Virus record (IMG/VR): IMGVR_UViG_3300017772_000134
Location: 1-23,688 of that record
Length of the DNA stretch: 23,688 nt
Origin: a virus
Reading direction: 5' to 3' (one strand)
Position 1 is the first letter of the stretch. Each line of letters starts with the position of its first letter. The notes beneath the pieces were generated by a model. The model was not told where the DNA came from, searched no databases, and worked only from the letters and a program-made list of their open reading frames with translations. Shown piece by piece: positions 7,307-13,649 of the stretch. Both the position numbers and the translations under genes were made by a program.

Positions 7307-7632
7307 CCGACGAAGTTAAAGAATTAAAAAAAGAACATCCCGCTGATACTAATGGCGATGGTAAAGTATCAGATGAAGAACATGCAATGTATCTTGAATT
7401 TAAGCGCAAAGAGCTTGATGACGCTGATGCAATGCGAGACGCTCAACGCAAAATGACATGGTTCGCATTAGGCGGATTATTGTTATATCCATTTGCTGTT
7501 GTCCTTGCGTCACTAGTTGGATTAGACCAAGCCCAAGGAACATTAGGTGATATGGCACCAACATATTTTGTTGCTGTTGCCGGTATTGTTGCTGCTTTCT
7601 TTGGTACTCAAAACTTTGGCAATAAAAAATAA
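7303..7632 (+). CDS. Two-helix membrane protein with an EF-hand loop
   Basis: The product has 109 residues. Residues 15-26 (DTNGDGKVSDEE) form a complete 12-residue EF-hand calcium loop with Asp1, Asn3, Asp5, Ser9 and Glu12 all in place. A charged helix follows, then two membrane segments at about 53-73 (WFALGGLLLYPFAVVLASLVG is 21 residues, so given here by position with WFALGG at its start) and 86-102 (TYFVAVAGIVAAFFG). The C-terminus is short. It overlaps the gp26 extension by four bases and is followed by the tape-measure gene, so it is expressed with tail genes. I recall similar proteins of unknown role in marine T4-like phages. Calcium binding is inferred from the motif only; there is a single hand, where most EF-hand proteins have pairs. 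Confidence 0.85.
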   Translation: MTDEVKELKKEHPADTNGDGKVSDEEHAMYLEFKRKELDDADAMRDAQRKMTWFALGGLLLYPFAVVLASLVGLDQAQGTLGDMAPTYFVAVAGIVAAFFGTQNFGNKK

Positions 7633-7644
7633 AGGTAGACACTC

Positions 7645-9543
7645 ATGGCAGAACAAAATTTTAGCGAACTAGTTGAACTAATGAAGGAAAACAATCGCGC
7701 CACTGGCGAGATTGAGGCTGATGGTAGAAATACACGACGTCATTTATTAGAAATGAAAGGTTTGCAGACTTCTGCTGTTGAGACTAATAAAAACCTATCC
7801 ACTATGTTTGAAAACTTTTTTGAGAATCAAAATCAAAGTAGTTTATCAACAGCTGAAAAAGATATGGAAAGAATGTCCATATTTGAAGAAATAAGAGACC
7901 AATTAAGAGATGGTATTAATACCACCGATACAAGTAAAGATGGTAAAGGCGGTGGTGCAATGCTTAGTAAGCTTGGTGGAATGATGGGCGGTGCTGCTAT
8001 GGCAGCGGGTGCATTACTTGCGGGTGTAGGTATAGGTGCAGCTGGTTTGACATATGCTATGAAAGAGTTTGAGGATATGGACACTAAAAAGATCAGGGAA
8101 AATGTTGATGATCTATTGTCCATGGCAGAATCTGATAGAATGACAGTTAAGAATGTCGGTGCTGTTGCTCTTACTATGACCGCTTTAGGTGTTGGCTTAG
8201 CTGCTTTCTCATTAGGTGAAGGTGCAGCAAAAGCAGTAGCTAAATTTGAATCCGATGCAGATTGGACGGGTGCGATTAAGGATAATGTTGATGGTCTTTT
8301 AAGTATTTCCGATCTTGAAAATATGAACCCTAAGGCAGTTGCTGGAGTAGGCCTAACTTTAGGAGCATTAGGTCTTGGTCTTGCAGCATTTGGTGTTGGT
8401 AAAGCTGCTGATGGTGTTGGTGAAGCTATTAGTAAATTCTCTAGTGGCGATAACTTTGCTAAAGGCATTAAGGATGAAGTAGAAACACTACTTTCAATTA
8501 AGACTGAAGGCTTTGGTAAAACCGCTGGATTAGTTGGAACACTTGGTGGTTTAGGTTTAGGTCTAGCTGCATTTGCTGTTGGTAAGGCTGGTTCAGGCGT
8601 TGCTGATGGTTTAACAAAATTCACAACAGGTACTAACTTTGCTGATGATATTAAAAGTGAAGTTGAAACATTATTGTCTATTAATACCGGTGAAGATGGT
8701 CAGGTTGGAGACTTTGTTGGTACAATGGGAGCACTGGCTGCAGGTCTTGTCGCATTTGCAATAGGTAAGGGTGCAAATAGTACTGCAGATGCTATTGATA
8801 AATTTACTGAAGGTGACTTTGCTGAAACTATTGCTCAACAAGTTGATACATTATTAATGATTGGTGATAATGCTAGTGCTGAAAGAACATTAGCTGCAAC
8901 CGGTACTCTAACAGCGCTTGGTGCTGGATTGGCTGCATTTGCAGCAGGTAAAGGATTAAATACCCTTGCTGATTTAGGAGCAAGTATTGTTGGATTCTTT
9001 ACAGGTAGTAAATCCCCAGTAGAACAAGCTATTGAAGTTGGTGAAAAGGCTGATCAAATCGAAAAAGGCGCAATTGCATTTGAAAAATTCCTAGATGTAT
9101 TCCAAAAGTTTGCTAATATGTCTACTGAGATTAAACTTGATACAAATATTGATGAAGCTATTGAGCAACTCGATGAACATACCAGAGTATTAGATACAAT
9201 CGTAACTGGTGGTAAATTAACAAGAGGGTTTAATTTCGAAACAGATGGATTAGCTAATCTCACTGATGACGTTGATAAAGCTGTAAGTAATATCAATAGA
9301 ATAAGAGATGTATTAATGCTCCAATCTGGTGGTGGTCAAATGGCATCAACAGATGACAAAGAAGGTAATAAGATCATTACTCTTTCAGCTGAAAATATTG
9401 AATTAAGATTACCTGAAATCTCTACGCCTGGAAGTACTCTTGCTGTAGCTGATAATAGTAGTAGAAATACTAATACCACAACTATTGTACAAACGAGTCC
9501 AAACAATAGAGTAAGTGATACATTAAATAATGCTTACGGGTAG
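7645..9543 (+). CDS. Putative tail tape-measure / hub protein (gp29-like)
   Basis: The 632-residue protein is Ala/Gly-rich and helical. Residues 1-95 are charged helix (ELVELMKENNRATGEIEADG). Residues 105-140 are a Gly/Ala-rich hydrophobic segment. Five imperfect repeats of about 60 residues span about 150-452; each has a helix ending in DDLLSM or ETLLSI, then a hydrophobic helix with GLAAF.VGK. Residues 455-560 look like coiled coil, and the C-terminal 70 residues are polar and Asn/Thr-rich. Length, hydrophobic repeats and location after gp26 fit a tape-measure protein; T4 gp29 (590 residues) sets tail length and belongs to the hub. No sequence motif proves it. AAAGG precedes the ATG, 12 bases after the previous stop. 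Confidence 0.7.
   Translation: MAEQNFSELVELMKENNRATGEIEADGRNTRRHLLEMKGLQTSAVETNKNLSTMFENFFENQNQSSLSTAEKDMERMSIFEEIRDQLRDGINTTDTSKDGKGGGAMLSKLGGMMGGAAMAAGALLAGVGIGAAGLTYAMKEFEDMDTKKIRENVDDLLSMAESDRMTVKNVGAVALTMTALGVGLAAFSLGEGAAKAVAKFESDADWTGAIKDNVDGLLSISDLENMNPKAVAGVGLTLGALGLGLAAFGVGKAADGVGEAISKFSSGDNFAKGIKDEVETLLSIKTEGFGKTAGLVGTLGGLGLGLAAFAVGKAGSGVADGLTKFTTGTNFADDIKSEVETLLSINTGEDGQVGDFVGTMGALAAGLVAFAIGKGANSTADAIDKFTEGDFAETIAQQVDTLLMIGDNASAERTLAATGTLTALGAGLAAFAAGKGLNTLADLGASIVGFFTGSKSPVEQAIEVGEKADQIEKGAIAFEKFLDVFQKFANMSTEIKLDTNIDEAIEQLDEHTRVLDTIVTGGKLTRGFNFETDGLANLTDDVDKAVSNINRIRDVLMLQSGGGQMASTDDKEGNKIITLSAENIELRLPEISTPGSTLAVADNSSRNTNTTTIVQTSPNNRVSDTLNNAYG
8092..9000 (+). repeat. Five tandem ~60-codon repeats in the tape-measure gene
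   Basis: Five units run head to tail at residues about 150-207, 208-271, 272-332, 333-392 and 393-452. Each has the frame 'I..(N/E)V(D/E).LLS' then a hydrophobic stretch 'G.GLAAF..GK' and ends near a Phe (KFSSGDNF, KFTTGTNF, KFTEGDF). They are clear in protein but diverged in DNA, so the duplication is old. Confidence 0.8.
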
Positions 9544-9569
9544 ACATCCCTGTCTAATATCTTCCCTAA

Positions 9570-9653
9570 TTATTTAGAAGCAGTTTCAACACCGGTACTC
9601 TTTTTAAATTTCTTGGTGTACGATACGCCTCTGTAAGTTAGTTCTACAGTCAT
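9570..9653 (-). CDS. 27-residue protein, DUF4278-like
   Basis: A tiny gene runs from the ATG at 9653 to TAA at 9570-9572. Its product begins MTVELTYRGVSYTKKFKKST and ends GVETASK. The start 'LTYRGVSY' resembles the DUF4278 motif found in short proteins of cyanobacteria and their phages. A strong AGGAGA site lies 7 bases upstream of the ATG, and a perfect TATAAATA late promoter is about 80 bases upstream (9733-9740). These two signals, rather than length, support a real gene. It converges with the tape-measure gene, whose stop is 26 bases away. No function is known to me. Confidence 0.65.
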   Translation of the reverse strand: MTVELTYRGVSYTKKFKKSTGVETASK

Positions 9654-9732
9654 CGTAATTCTCCTATTCTGGATTATACGATTCTTTTAACGCATGAACC
9701 AATGCGAGTCTCTAATGTGGACTACACAATAA

Positions 9733-9740
9733 TATTTATA
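9733..9740 (-). promoter_or_regulatory. Late promoter of the 27-residue gene
   Basis: The minus strand reads TATAAATA here, a perfect T4-type late promoter, 80 bases before the small gene at 9570-9653 and just after the stop of the lipoprotein gene. The leader between them has no other gene. Confidence 0.65.
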
Positions 9741-9764
9741 AGCCGTCCATGGCGAAGAGTAATA

Positions 9765-9965
9765 TTACTCAGTTGTTCCCTTAGGATCGGTCTTTTCGGC
9801 TGTATCTCTGATAACGCCACTTACGCTATCAAGAGTACCAGCAGTAATACCTACAACATCATCTTTAACTCCTTGTGCAATGTCTGTAACGCCATTATAC
9901 GTAGAGTCTATTGTATTACAACCAGATAATACTACTAGTACCGAAATTAAAAATAAAGATTTCAT
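9765..9965 (-). CDS. Small lipoprotein
   Basis: The 66-residue product has a short lipoprotein signal peptide, MKSLFLISVLVVLSGC, with lipobox VLSGC and acylated Cys at 16. The mature 50 residues are polar and repetitive in Gly/Asp/Val (TDIAQGVKDDVVGITAGTLD), similar in style to entericidin-like or phage-encoded small lipoproteins. It should be anchored in the host envelope. AAGGAGA precedes the ATG, and a TATAAATA promoter at 10074-10081 is about 110 bases upstream, so it is probably expressed late. Possible roles are lysis (a small spanin) or superinfection exclusion; there is no sequence evidence to choose. Confidence 0.8.
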   Translation of the reverse strand: MKSLFLISVLVVLSGCNTIDSTYNGVTDIAQGVKDDVVGITAGTLDSVSGVIRDTAEKTDPKGTTE

Positions 9966-10073
9966 AATCTTCTCCTTAATGTACGGGTTTTCTGCTCTTT
10001 CGGGCTCATTTAGTCACTAGCGATAATATGTTTTATCCACTCCGACTCGGTTAACCTGACTGTCAACCAATAC

Positions 10074-10081
10074 TATTTATA
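10074..10081 (-). promoter_or_regulatory. Late promoter of the lipoprotein gene
   Basis: TATAAATA on the minus strand begins 2 bases after the T-run of the gene 32 terminator and points to the lipoprotein gene 109 bases away. Terminator followed at once by a late promoter separates the early/middle gene 32 unit from this late unit. Confidence 0.7.
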
Positions 10082-10083
10082 AT

Positions 10084-10108
10084 AAAAAAAGGGACCCCGA
10101 AAGGTCCC
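10084..10108 (-). terminator. Rho-independent terminator of gene 32
   Basis: On the minus strand GGGACC, a 6-base loop (TTTCGG) and GGTCCC are followed by seven T residues. The stem is at 10091-10096 and 10103-10108. It lies 130 bases after the gene 32 stop. The stretch 10109-10237 between them holds no convincing gene. Confidence 0.9.
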
Positions 10109-10237
10109 TGAAAATGTGGTCTGGTTTACGATTTATCAGATTCGTCCCAAACTCTTATTATTTCTCCTAGTTAGTTATGGCTCTTCGGTTAGAGGTATAT
10201 TTCAAACCTTTGTAGACTTCGCCTTTGCCTATTCAGG

Positions 10238-11134
10238 CTAGCCTTGTTGAGCTAGCTTGTCAAAGTAGGACAATGTGTCCTCTTCCCCCTCATCACTAGA
10301 ACTAAAAGGTGCGCTTTCTGATGACGCCATAGTTGGTTGTTCAACTACTGGAGCTTCAACTACTGGTGCTGCTGCAGCATGACCAGCATCAACTCCTAGT
10401 ACCTTATTTAGTTTAGCCTTAAGTTCATCGTAAGACTTATAGTTCTTAGGATCAATAAAGTCAGCTAAAGAGTGTAATTGGTTATATACACCTTCAAGCT
10501 TTTCTTCATCTCCACCGTGTAGTGGAGCAGCTGATGCAAACTCTGATTTATCATAGTTTACCCAACCTTCGACTTTACGAATCTTAATTTTAAAGTCAGC
10601 ACCTTCCCAGAAATCATAAGGATTCACTGGGTCTTCATCTGCAAATTGTGGCTGCATTACATCCATGATTTTATCAAAGATTTTTTTACCAAATTTGTAT
10701 ACGAATACCTTACCTTCGTTTTGTGGATTGGCTGGATCAGAAACAACTAGCACATTACTTACATAATGTAGACGTCTTTTCCTTTCACGTGCTAATGCTT
10801 TATCCTCATCACGACCTGTATTCCAGAGCAAACCATTTGATTCACTTACCGGATCATCTTGTCCAATTGAAGTTAAGCTATTTTCGATATACCATAGACC
10901 AGTAGGACCTTTAAAGCCATGATCCCAATACCTTACCCAAGGAAGATCTTCACCTTCTTTGGCTGGTAGGAATCTGACTACGGCATAACCGTTTCCTGCT
11001 TTATCTCTGGTAGGTTTCCAAAACCGATCATCATCATAGTTTTTAGTTTCGGTTTTAGTTGACACAGCTTCTGCTGCTTTTACGAGTTGGTCGATAGACG
11101 AGCCTCGCGAGCTCTTTAGATTTGCAAATGACAT
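10238..11134 (-). CDS. 32: Single-stranded DNA-binding protein gp32, zinc site lost
   Basis: The 298-residue product is T4 gp32 (301 residues), which coats ssDNA in replication and recombination. The N-terminal arm carries a LAST-like basic patch (NLKSSRGSS). The core OB-fold has GNGYAVVRFLPA, VSNVLVVSDPANPQNEGKVF, VYKFGKKIFDKIM and FKIKIRKVEGWVNYD, all strong gp32 signatures. The acidic tail (SSSDEGEED) recruits partner proteins, though it ends in LSYFDKLAQQG. T4 gp32 binds zinc through His64, Cys77, Cys87 and Cys90; here the matching residues are His72, Ser86, Asp94 and Ser97 (ENSLTSIGQDDPVSESN), so three of four ligands are gone. It has its own early promoter at 11196-11224 and a terminator at 10084-10108. 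Confidence 0.96.
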   Translation of the reverse strand: MSFANLKSSRGSSIDQLVKAAEAVSTKTETKNYDDDRFWKPTRDKAGNGYAVVRFLPAKEGEDLPWVRYWDHGFKGPTGLWYIENSLTSIGQDDPVSESNGLLWNTGRDEDKALARERKRRLHYVSNVLVVSDPANPQNEGKVFVYKFGKKIFDKIMDVMQPQFADEDPVNPYDFWEGADFKIKIRKVEGWVNYDKSEFASAAPLHGGDEEKLEGVYNQLHSLADFIDPKNYKSYDELKAKLNKVLGVDAGHAAAAPVVEAPVVEQPTMASSESAPFSSSDEGEEDTLSYFDKLAQQG

Positions 11135-11195
11135 ATATTTCTCCTTATTGCATTGTATTTTCTGAATTATCCACTTTATGCATAATATAATCTAT

Positions 11196-11224
11196 ATTAT
11201 AACACATTTTCATGTGTTTGTAAA
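11196..11224 (-). promoter_or_regulatory. Early-type promoter of gene 32
   Basis: On the minus strand TTTACA (11219-11224), a 17-base spacer and TATAAT (11196-11201) form a sigma70-like promoter of the T4 early type, with a run of A upstream. The -35 box is inside the last codons of gene 59. The spacer is a perfect palindrome (see 11201-11218). An AU-rich leader of about 50 bases precedes the gene 32 ribosome site AAGGAGA. Confidence 0.85.
11201..11218 (-). repeat. 18-bp palindrome in the gene 32 promoter spacer
   Basis: The plus strand reads AACACATTTTCATGTGTT: a 7-bp perfect inverted repeat around TTTC. In RNA from upstream promoters it forms AACACAU-GAAA-AUGUGUU, a hairpin capped by a GNRA tetraloop, with the gene 59 stop codon UGA inside it. 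Confidence 0.7.
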
Positions 11225-11800
11225 CTGTTTTTTTAATAATGTTATACATTTATCACGATTAAAGTTTACAAAAGGTGTATACTTTTCGATCTTCCTTTGT
11301 GTATCAGGCCATATAATGGTGTCTGATATTTTTCCAGATTCACGAGGTATAAACCCAATTATGGAATTAAGAATAACAACAGTCTCTAAACTAATTTCCT
11401 CTTGTAACCATAACTTTACGATCAAAGGATGTTGTCCATCAATTGATTCAAACAATGTATTGAATGAAACATCCTCTTCACCTAATCTATTTATATCTAC
11501 TGAAAACACTCTGTGAATACTTTCTTGTATTCTTTTATGTTCTTTGTAGTTTATTTCTCCATCTTCATCCATCATATCGCCAACATAACTTAGACCAGCT
11601 TTAAAGTTGGCAACATAATAATCCTTTAAGTTATTATCATGCTTTTTAGCGAGTTTAGCAAAGAAATATTTATCCTTTCTTTTAAAGAATGACTTAGGAG
11701 TTACATTCGACTTAAAATTATATTTAACAGCATCATAACCTGATTCAAAGTGTAACTTTAAAGCATTATATAATTTATAAGATTCAAACGGATCAGTCAT
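11210..11800 (-). CDS. 59: Replicative helicase loader gp59
   Basis: The 196-residue product matches T4 gp59 (217 residues), which loads the gp41 helicase on gp32-coated forks. The N-terminal half has YDAVKYNFKSN, aligning with T4 YDVIKYNW, and KRKDKYFFAKLAKK, aligning with KRRDKYFFQKLSEK. The C-terminal half (LFESIDGQHPLIVKLWLQEE, then ISLETVVILNSI) matches the T4 SYIFKLLQSNIISFETFILL region. The start is the ATG at 11800, which overlaps the stop of the 38-residue gene upstream (ATGA); the frame is open further but would cover that gene. It stands next to gene 32 as in T4. Confidence 0.92.
   Translation of the reverse strand: MTDPFESYKLYNALKLHFESGYDAVKYNFKSNVTPKSFFKRKDKYFFAKLAKKHDNNLKDYYVANFKAGLSYVGDMMDEDGEINYKEHKRIQESIHRVFSVDINRLGEEDVSFNTLFESIDGQHPLIVKLWLQEEISLETVVILNSIIGFIPRESGKISDTIIWPDTQRKIEKYTPFVNFNRDKCITLLKKQFTNT
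11488..11495 (-). promoter_or_regulatory. Possible internal late promoter upstream of gene 32
   Basis: A perfect TATAAATA on the minus strand lies inside gene 59 (codons for Asp-Ile-Asn-Arg), about 350 bases before the gene 32 start. T4 gene 32 also has late transcription from upstream, so use is plausible, but the codon sequence alone could explain the match. Confidence 0.3.
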
Positions 11801-11913
11801 TGAGGTATGATTCCAGTTGATGACATGTAGATAAATAAAACTACAGCCGACAATAGAATCCACCCCATTAACTTAAATGATCCTTCAACAATTGCTGTTA
11901 ACAATTTAAACAT
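11797..11913 (-). CDS. 38-residue single-helix membrane peptide
   Basis: A short gene fits exactly between dsbA and gene 59. Its ATG shares one base with the dsbA stop (TAATG at 11911-11915) and its TGA overlaps the gene 59 ATG (ATGA, 11797-11800). An AAGGAG site lies about 10 bases upstream, inside the end of dsbA. The product starts MFKLLTAIVEGSFKLMGW and continues with a hydrophobic segment ILLSAVVLFIYM, then SSTGIIPQ. It should be an inner-membrane peptide with one helix. Perfect tiling with both neighbours and the ribosome site argue that it is translated and couples dsbA to gene 59. Function unknown. Confidence 0.7.
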   Translation of the reverse strand: MFKLLTAIVEGSFKLMGWILLSAVVLFIYMSSTGIIPQ

Positions 11914-12173
11914 TAAGCCATAACTCCTTCATATAAAGCTTCGACATCTTCAACTTCTCCTACAACTTCATGTAGGTTTTGTTTATGATAAATCTTAGCC
12001 ATTTTACGTAGGTATTTTTTATCCACATCAACATCTTCGCAACACGATTCGATAGCCTCTTTAATGAAGTCTCTTTGAGCATCCATAAGAGTCATTGCAT
12101 TACTAATTTCGACCATACAGTCTTTAATGCGTTGCTTATCAGCGTCGGATGATGGTACAATAACATTACTCAT
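11913..12173 (-). CDS. dsbA: Double-stranded DNA-binding protein DsbA (T4-type)
   Basis: The 86-residue protein resembles T4 DsbA (89 residues), a dsDNA-binding protein linked to late transcription and unrelated to the disulfide oxidoreductase of the same name. The best match is the C-terminal half: DVDVDKKYLRKMAKIYHKQN followed by EVEDVEALYEGV, against T4 ELGVDGKMFNRLLALYHKDN and TEEVVELYDTV. It is helical, acidic and Cys-containing (CC at about 44). It lies between gp33 and gp59, as in the T4 gene group rnh-dsbA-33-59-32, although here 33 comes before dsbA. Confidence 0.75.
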   Translation of the reverse strand: MSNVIVPSSDADKQRIKDCMVEISNAMTLMDAQRDFIKEAIESCCEDVDVDKKYLRKMAKIYHKQNLHEVVGEVEDVEALYEGVMA

Positions 12174-12186
12174 AATATTTTCCTTG

Positions 12187-12426
12187 TTAAATGGGTAGTT
12201 GATTACCCTTTTTACCTCTAATTAAATTTAGTCTTAATGCTTCAGCTTCCATTTTATCTTTAAGAGAGTCTGTTAATAGCTTCTTTAAATTGCTATAGTC
12301 CATACCCCTCTCTTCAATAATATAAGTTGCTGCATCTATATAAGACATATTACCTTTTACAACTAGTTGTTCTACGGCAGTTGAAAACCGTTTCTTTGTC
12401 ATAATTTTTTGCTCTAAGTCAATCAT
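12187..12426 (-). CDS. 33: Late transcription co-activator gp33
   Basis: The 79-residue product is a short form of T4 gp33 (112 residues), which joins RNA polymerase and the gp45 clamp to gp55-dependent late promoters. The core aligns well: FSTAVEQLVVKGNMSYIDAA with T4 FIIEKMVEEFGMSYLEAT, then KDKMEAEALRLNLI with EKIQSEAIDENLL. It lacks the T4 N-terminal 30 residues or so; the short C-terminal end GKKGNQLPI may be the clamp-binding tail. The ATG at 12426 overlaps the stop of the upstream gene (ATGA); a second ATG eight codons in is possible. Its presence fits the TATAAATA promoters in this window. Confidence 0.85.
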   Translation of the reverse strand: MIDLEQKIMTKKRFSTAVEQLVVKGNMSYIDAATYIIEERGMDYSNLKKLLTDSLKDKMEAEALRLNLIRGKKGNQLPI

Positions 12427-13580
12427 AATACTCTAAGTAATATGCAATCGTCATTGATTCTACCATTTGGCACACTAATCTTAGTAGTAATAGTGTCCCA
12501 AACCAATTTGTCGATTTGCTTTATAGTTTTACCTAAGACCAGTGGAAGTATTTCATCTGGTTTTCTTAAAGTAGTAGTCCTACTTTTTTCACAGATATTT
12601 TTAATGGTAGTACCACTAACCTCAAATCCCTTTGTTGAATTTGTCTTATACTCAGTCAATTTTCTGCTCTTAATATTATAGACAAACAACACCTCTTTAC
12701 CAGGAATCATAACTGGATTAATTGAAGTGATTTTAGCATCAATATCTTCAACCTTATACTTCAGTTTTCTTACCTGTATATCAGAAGCTTTTGGCTTTTT
12801 AGCCCTTGGAATCTTCGCTGCTTTATTAGCAACTTTTAGCTTATCAAGATCACTAAAGATAGTTTCCATTACCTTAATCATTTTATTTTGATCAGTTCTT
12901 TTAATGTGAGAATATGCCTCTATTGCTTGATCGCACGATTTATCATATGCATCTTTTACTGGCTGATACTCTTGATCAACTAAATCCTTGAACATATTAA
13001 TTGCTGATCCTTTAAGACCATATTGTTTAAATAGTTTAAACGCATCAATTGATTGCTTAAAGTCTCCTTCAAACCAACCATCAACAACTCTATCCCAATC
13101 ATCGCAAATAGTATCAAGAATCTTTTGCTTGGTTCTTTCTTGTACTGATGGCGTTTTTGGCTTATTTTCAGCTTCTTCTTTTACTTTAGCAACAAGCAAT
13201 TTGCCTCTTGATACTTTATCTTTAAATAATTTGCCAAACCTTTTAATTTCATCAGGAGTATATTCGTATCCTCTATAATGTAGTTTAGCAACTTTACCAA
13301 CATTACCAACAAGGTCCCAATCTGAAAGTTTTTTTAGTGATTGAATATCTTTCTTTTTATAACCATAAACATCTTCAGCAAACTGCAAAACAGTAGGAAC
13401 ATAATCTTTTGCTTTATAATAATAATTGTACCAATGCGCACCTTGAGTCCATAAAGAAGACCTTTTTGCTACACCTTCGCATGTTTCGCCTTGAGAAAAC
13501 GCAGGTTCAGGACCCATATATTTGTCATCAATGGTGACCCTGTTTTTCCTCATTTTGGTTCTTATTTTATTTTCTGCCAT
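12423..13580 (-). CDS. Unknown 385-residue phage protein
   Basis: I cannot name this protein. It is basic (many Lys) and has no signal peptide or membrane segment. The N-terminal 100 residues contain aromatic motifs (GAHWYNYYYKAKDYVPTVLQ) and a conserved-looking EPAFSQGETCEG. The middle (about 90-280) is helical and Lys-rich (IPRAKKPKASDIQVRKLKYK). The C-terminal 100 residues look like a beta domain (VLFVYNIKSRKLTEYKTNS, then GFEVSGTTIKNI). It is the first gene behind promoter 13608-13636 and is coupled to gp33, DsbA, gp59 and gp32, so a nucleic-acid-related early role is likely. It may be shared with other marine T4-like phages. Confidence 0.85.
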   Translation of the reverse strand: MAENKIRTKMRKNRVTIDDKYMGPEPAFSQGETCEGVAKRSSLWTQGAHWYNYYYKAKDYVPTVLQFAEDVYGYKKKDIQSLKKLSDWDLVGNVGKVAKLHYRGYEYTPDEIKRFGKLFKDKVSRGKLLVAKVKEEAENKPKTPSVQERTKQKILDTICDDWDRVVDGWFEGDFKQSIDAFKLFKQYGLKGSAINMFKDLVDQEYQPVKDAYDKSCDQAIEAYSHIKRTDQNKMIKVMETIFSDLDKLKVANKAAKIPRAKKPKASDIQVRKLKYKVEDIDAKITSINPVMIPGKEVLFVYNIKSRKLTEYKTNSTKGFEVSGTTIKNICEKSRTTTLRKPDEILPLVLGKTIKQIDKLVWDTITTKISVPNGRINDDCILLRVL

Positions 13581-13601
13581 AGTTTACTCCTTAATAATAT
13601 A

Positions 13602-13637
13602 AGATATATTATAACATAGTTTACTGCAAATGTAAAC
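13602..13637 (-). repeat. 36-bp promoter repeat, copy 1
   Basis: These 36 bases are identical to 14862-14897. They include the whole -35 to -10 region and a palindrome, GTTTAC-N7-GTAAAC, covering the -35 box and part of the spacer. The A-run before and the ribosome site after it (AAGGAGTAAA) are also nearly the same in both copies. Confidence 0.9.
13608..13636 (-). promoter_or_regulatory. Early-type promoter of the 385-aa/33/dsbA/59 operon
   Basis: TTTACA (13631-13636), 17-base spacer, TATAAT (13608-13613) on the minus strand, preceded by eight A residues that may act as an UP element. The start codon at 13580 is about 28 bases after the -10 box, with AAGGAG in the short leader. Confidence 0.88.
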
Positions 13638-13649
13638 ATTTTTTTTCAA

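Noticed and set aside
7833-8624. Long open frame (263 codons) on the minus strand
   Set aside because: It lies opposite the repeats of the tape-measure gene; its Pro/Ala/Ser repeats are the mirror of Gly/Ala codons, and it has no ribosome site.
9541-9556. Hairpin TAGACA-TCCC-TGTCTA at the tape-measure stop
   Set aside because: It has no T-run on either strand, so it is not a clear terminator; a 6-bp stem can arise by chance.
9691-9706. Inverted repeat CGCAT-N6-ATGCG in the leader of the 27-residue gene
   Set aside because: A 5-bp stem without other support is expected by chance.
10126-10158. Possible 10-codon peptide (RVWDESDKS) after AGGAG downstream of gene 32
   Set aside because: It would need an ATA start and is too short to judge; no comparison is possible here.
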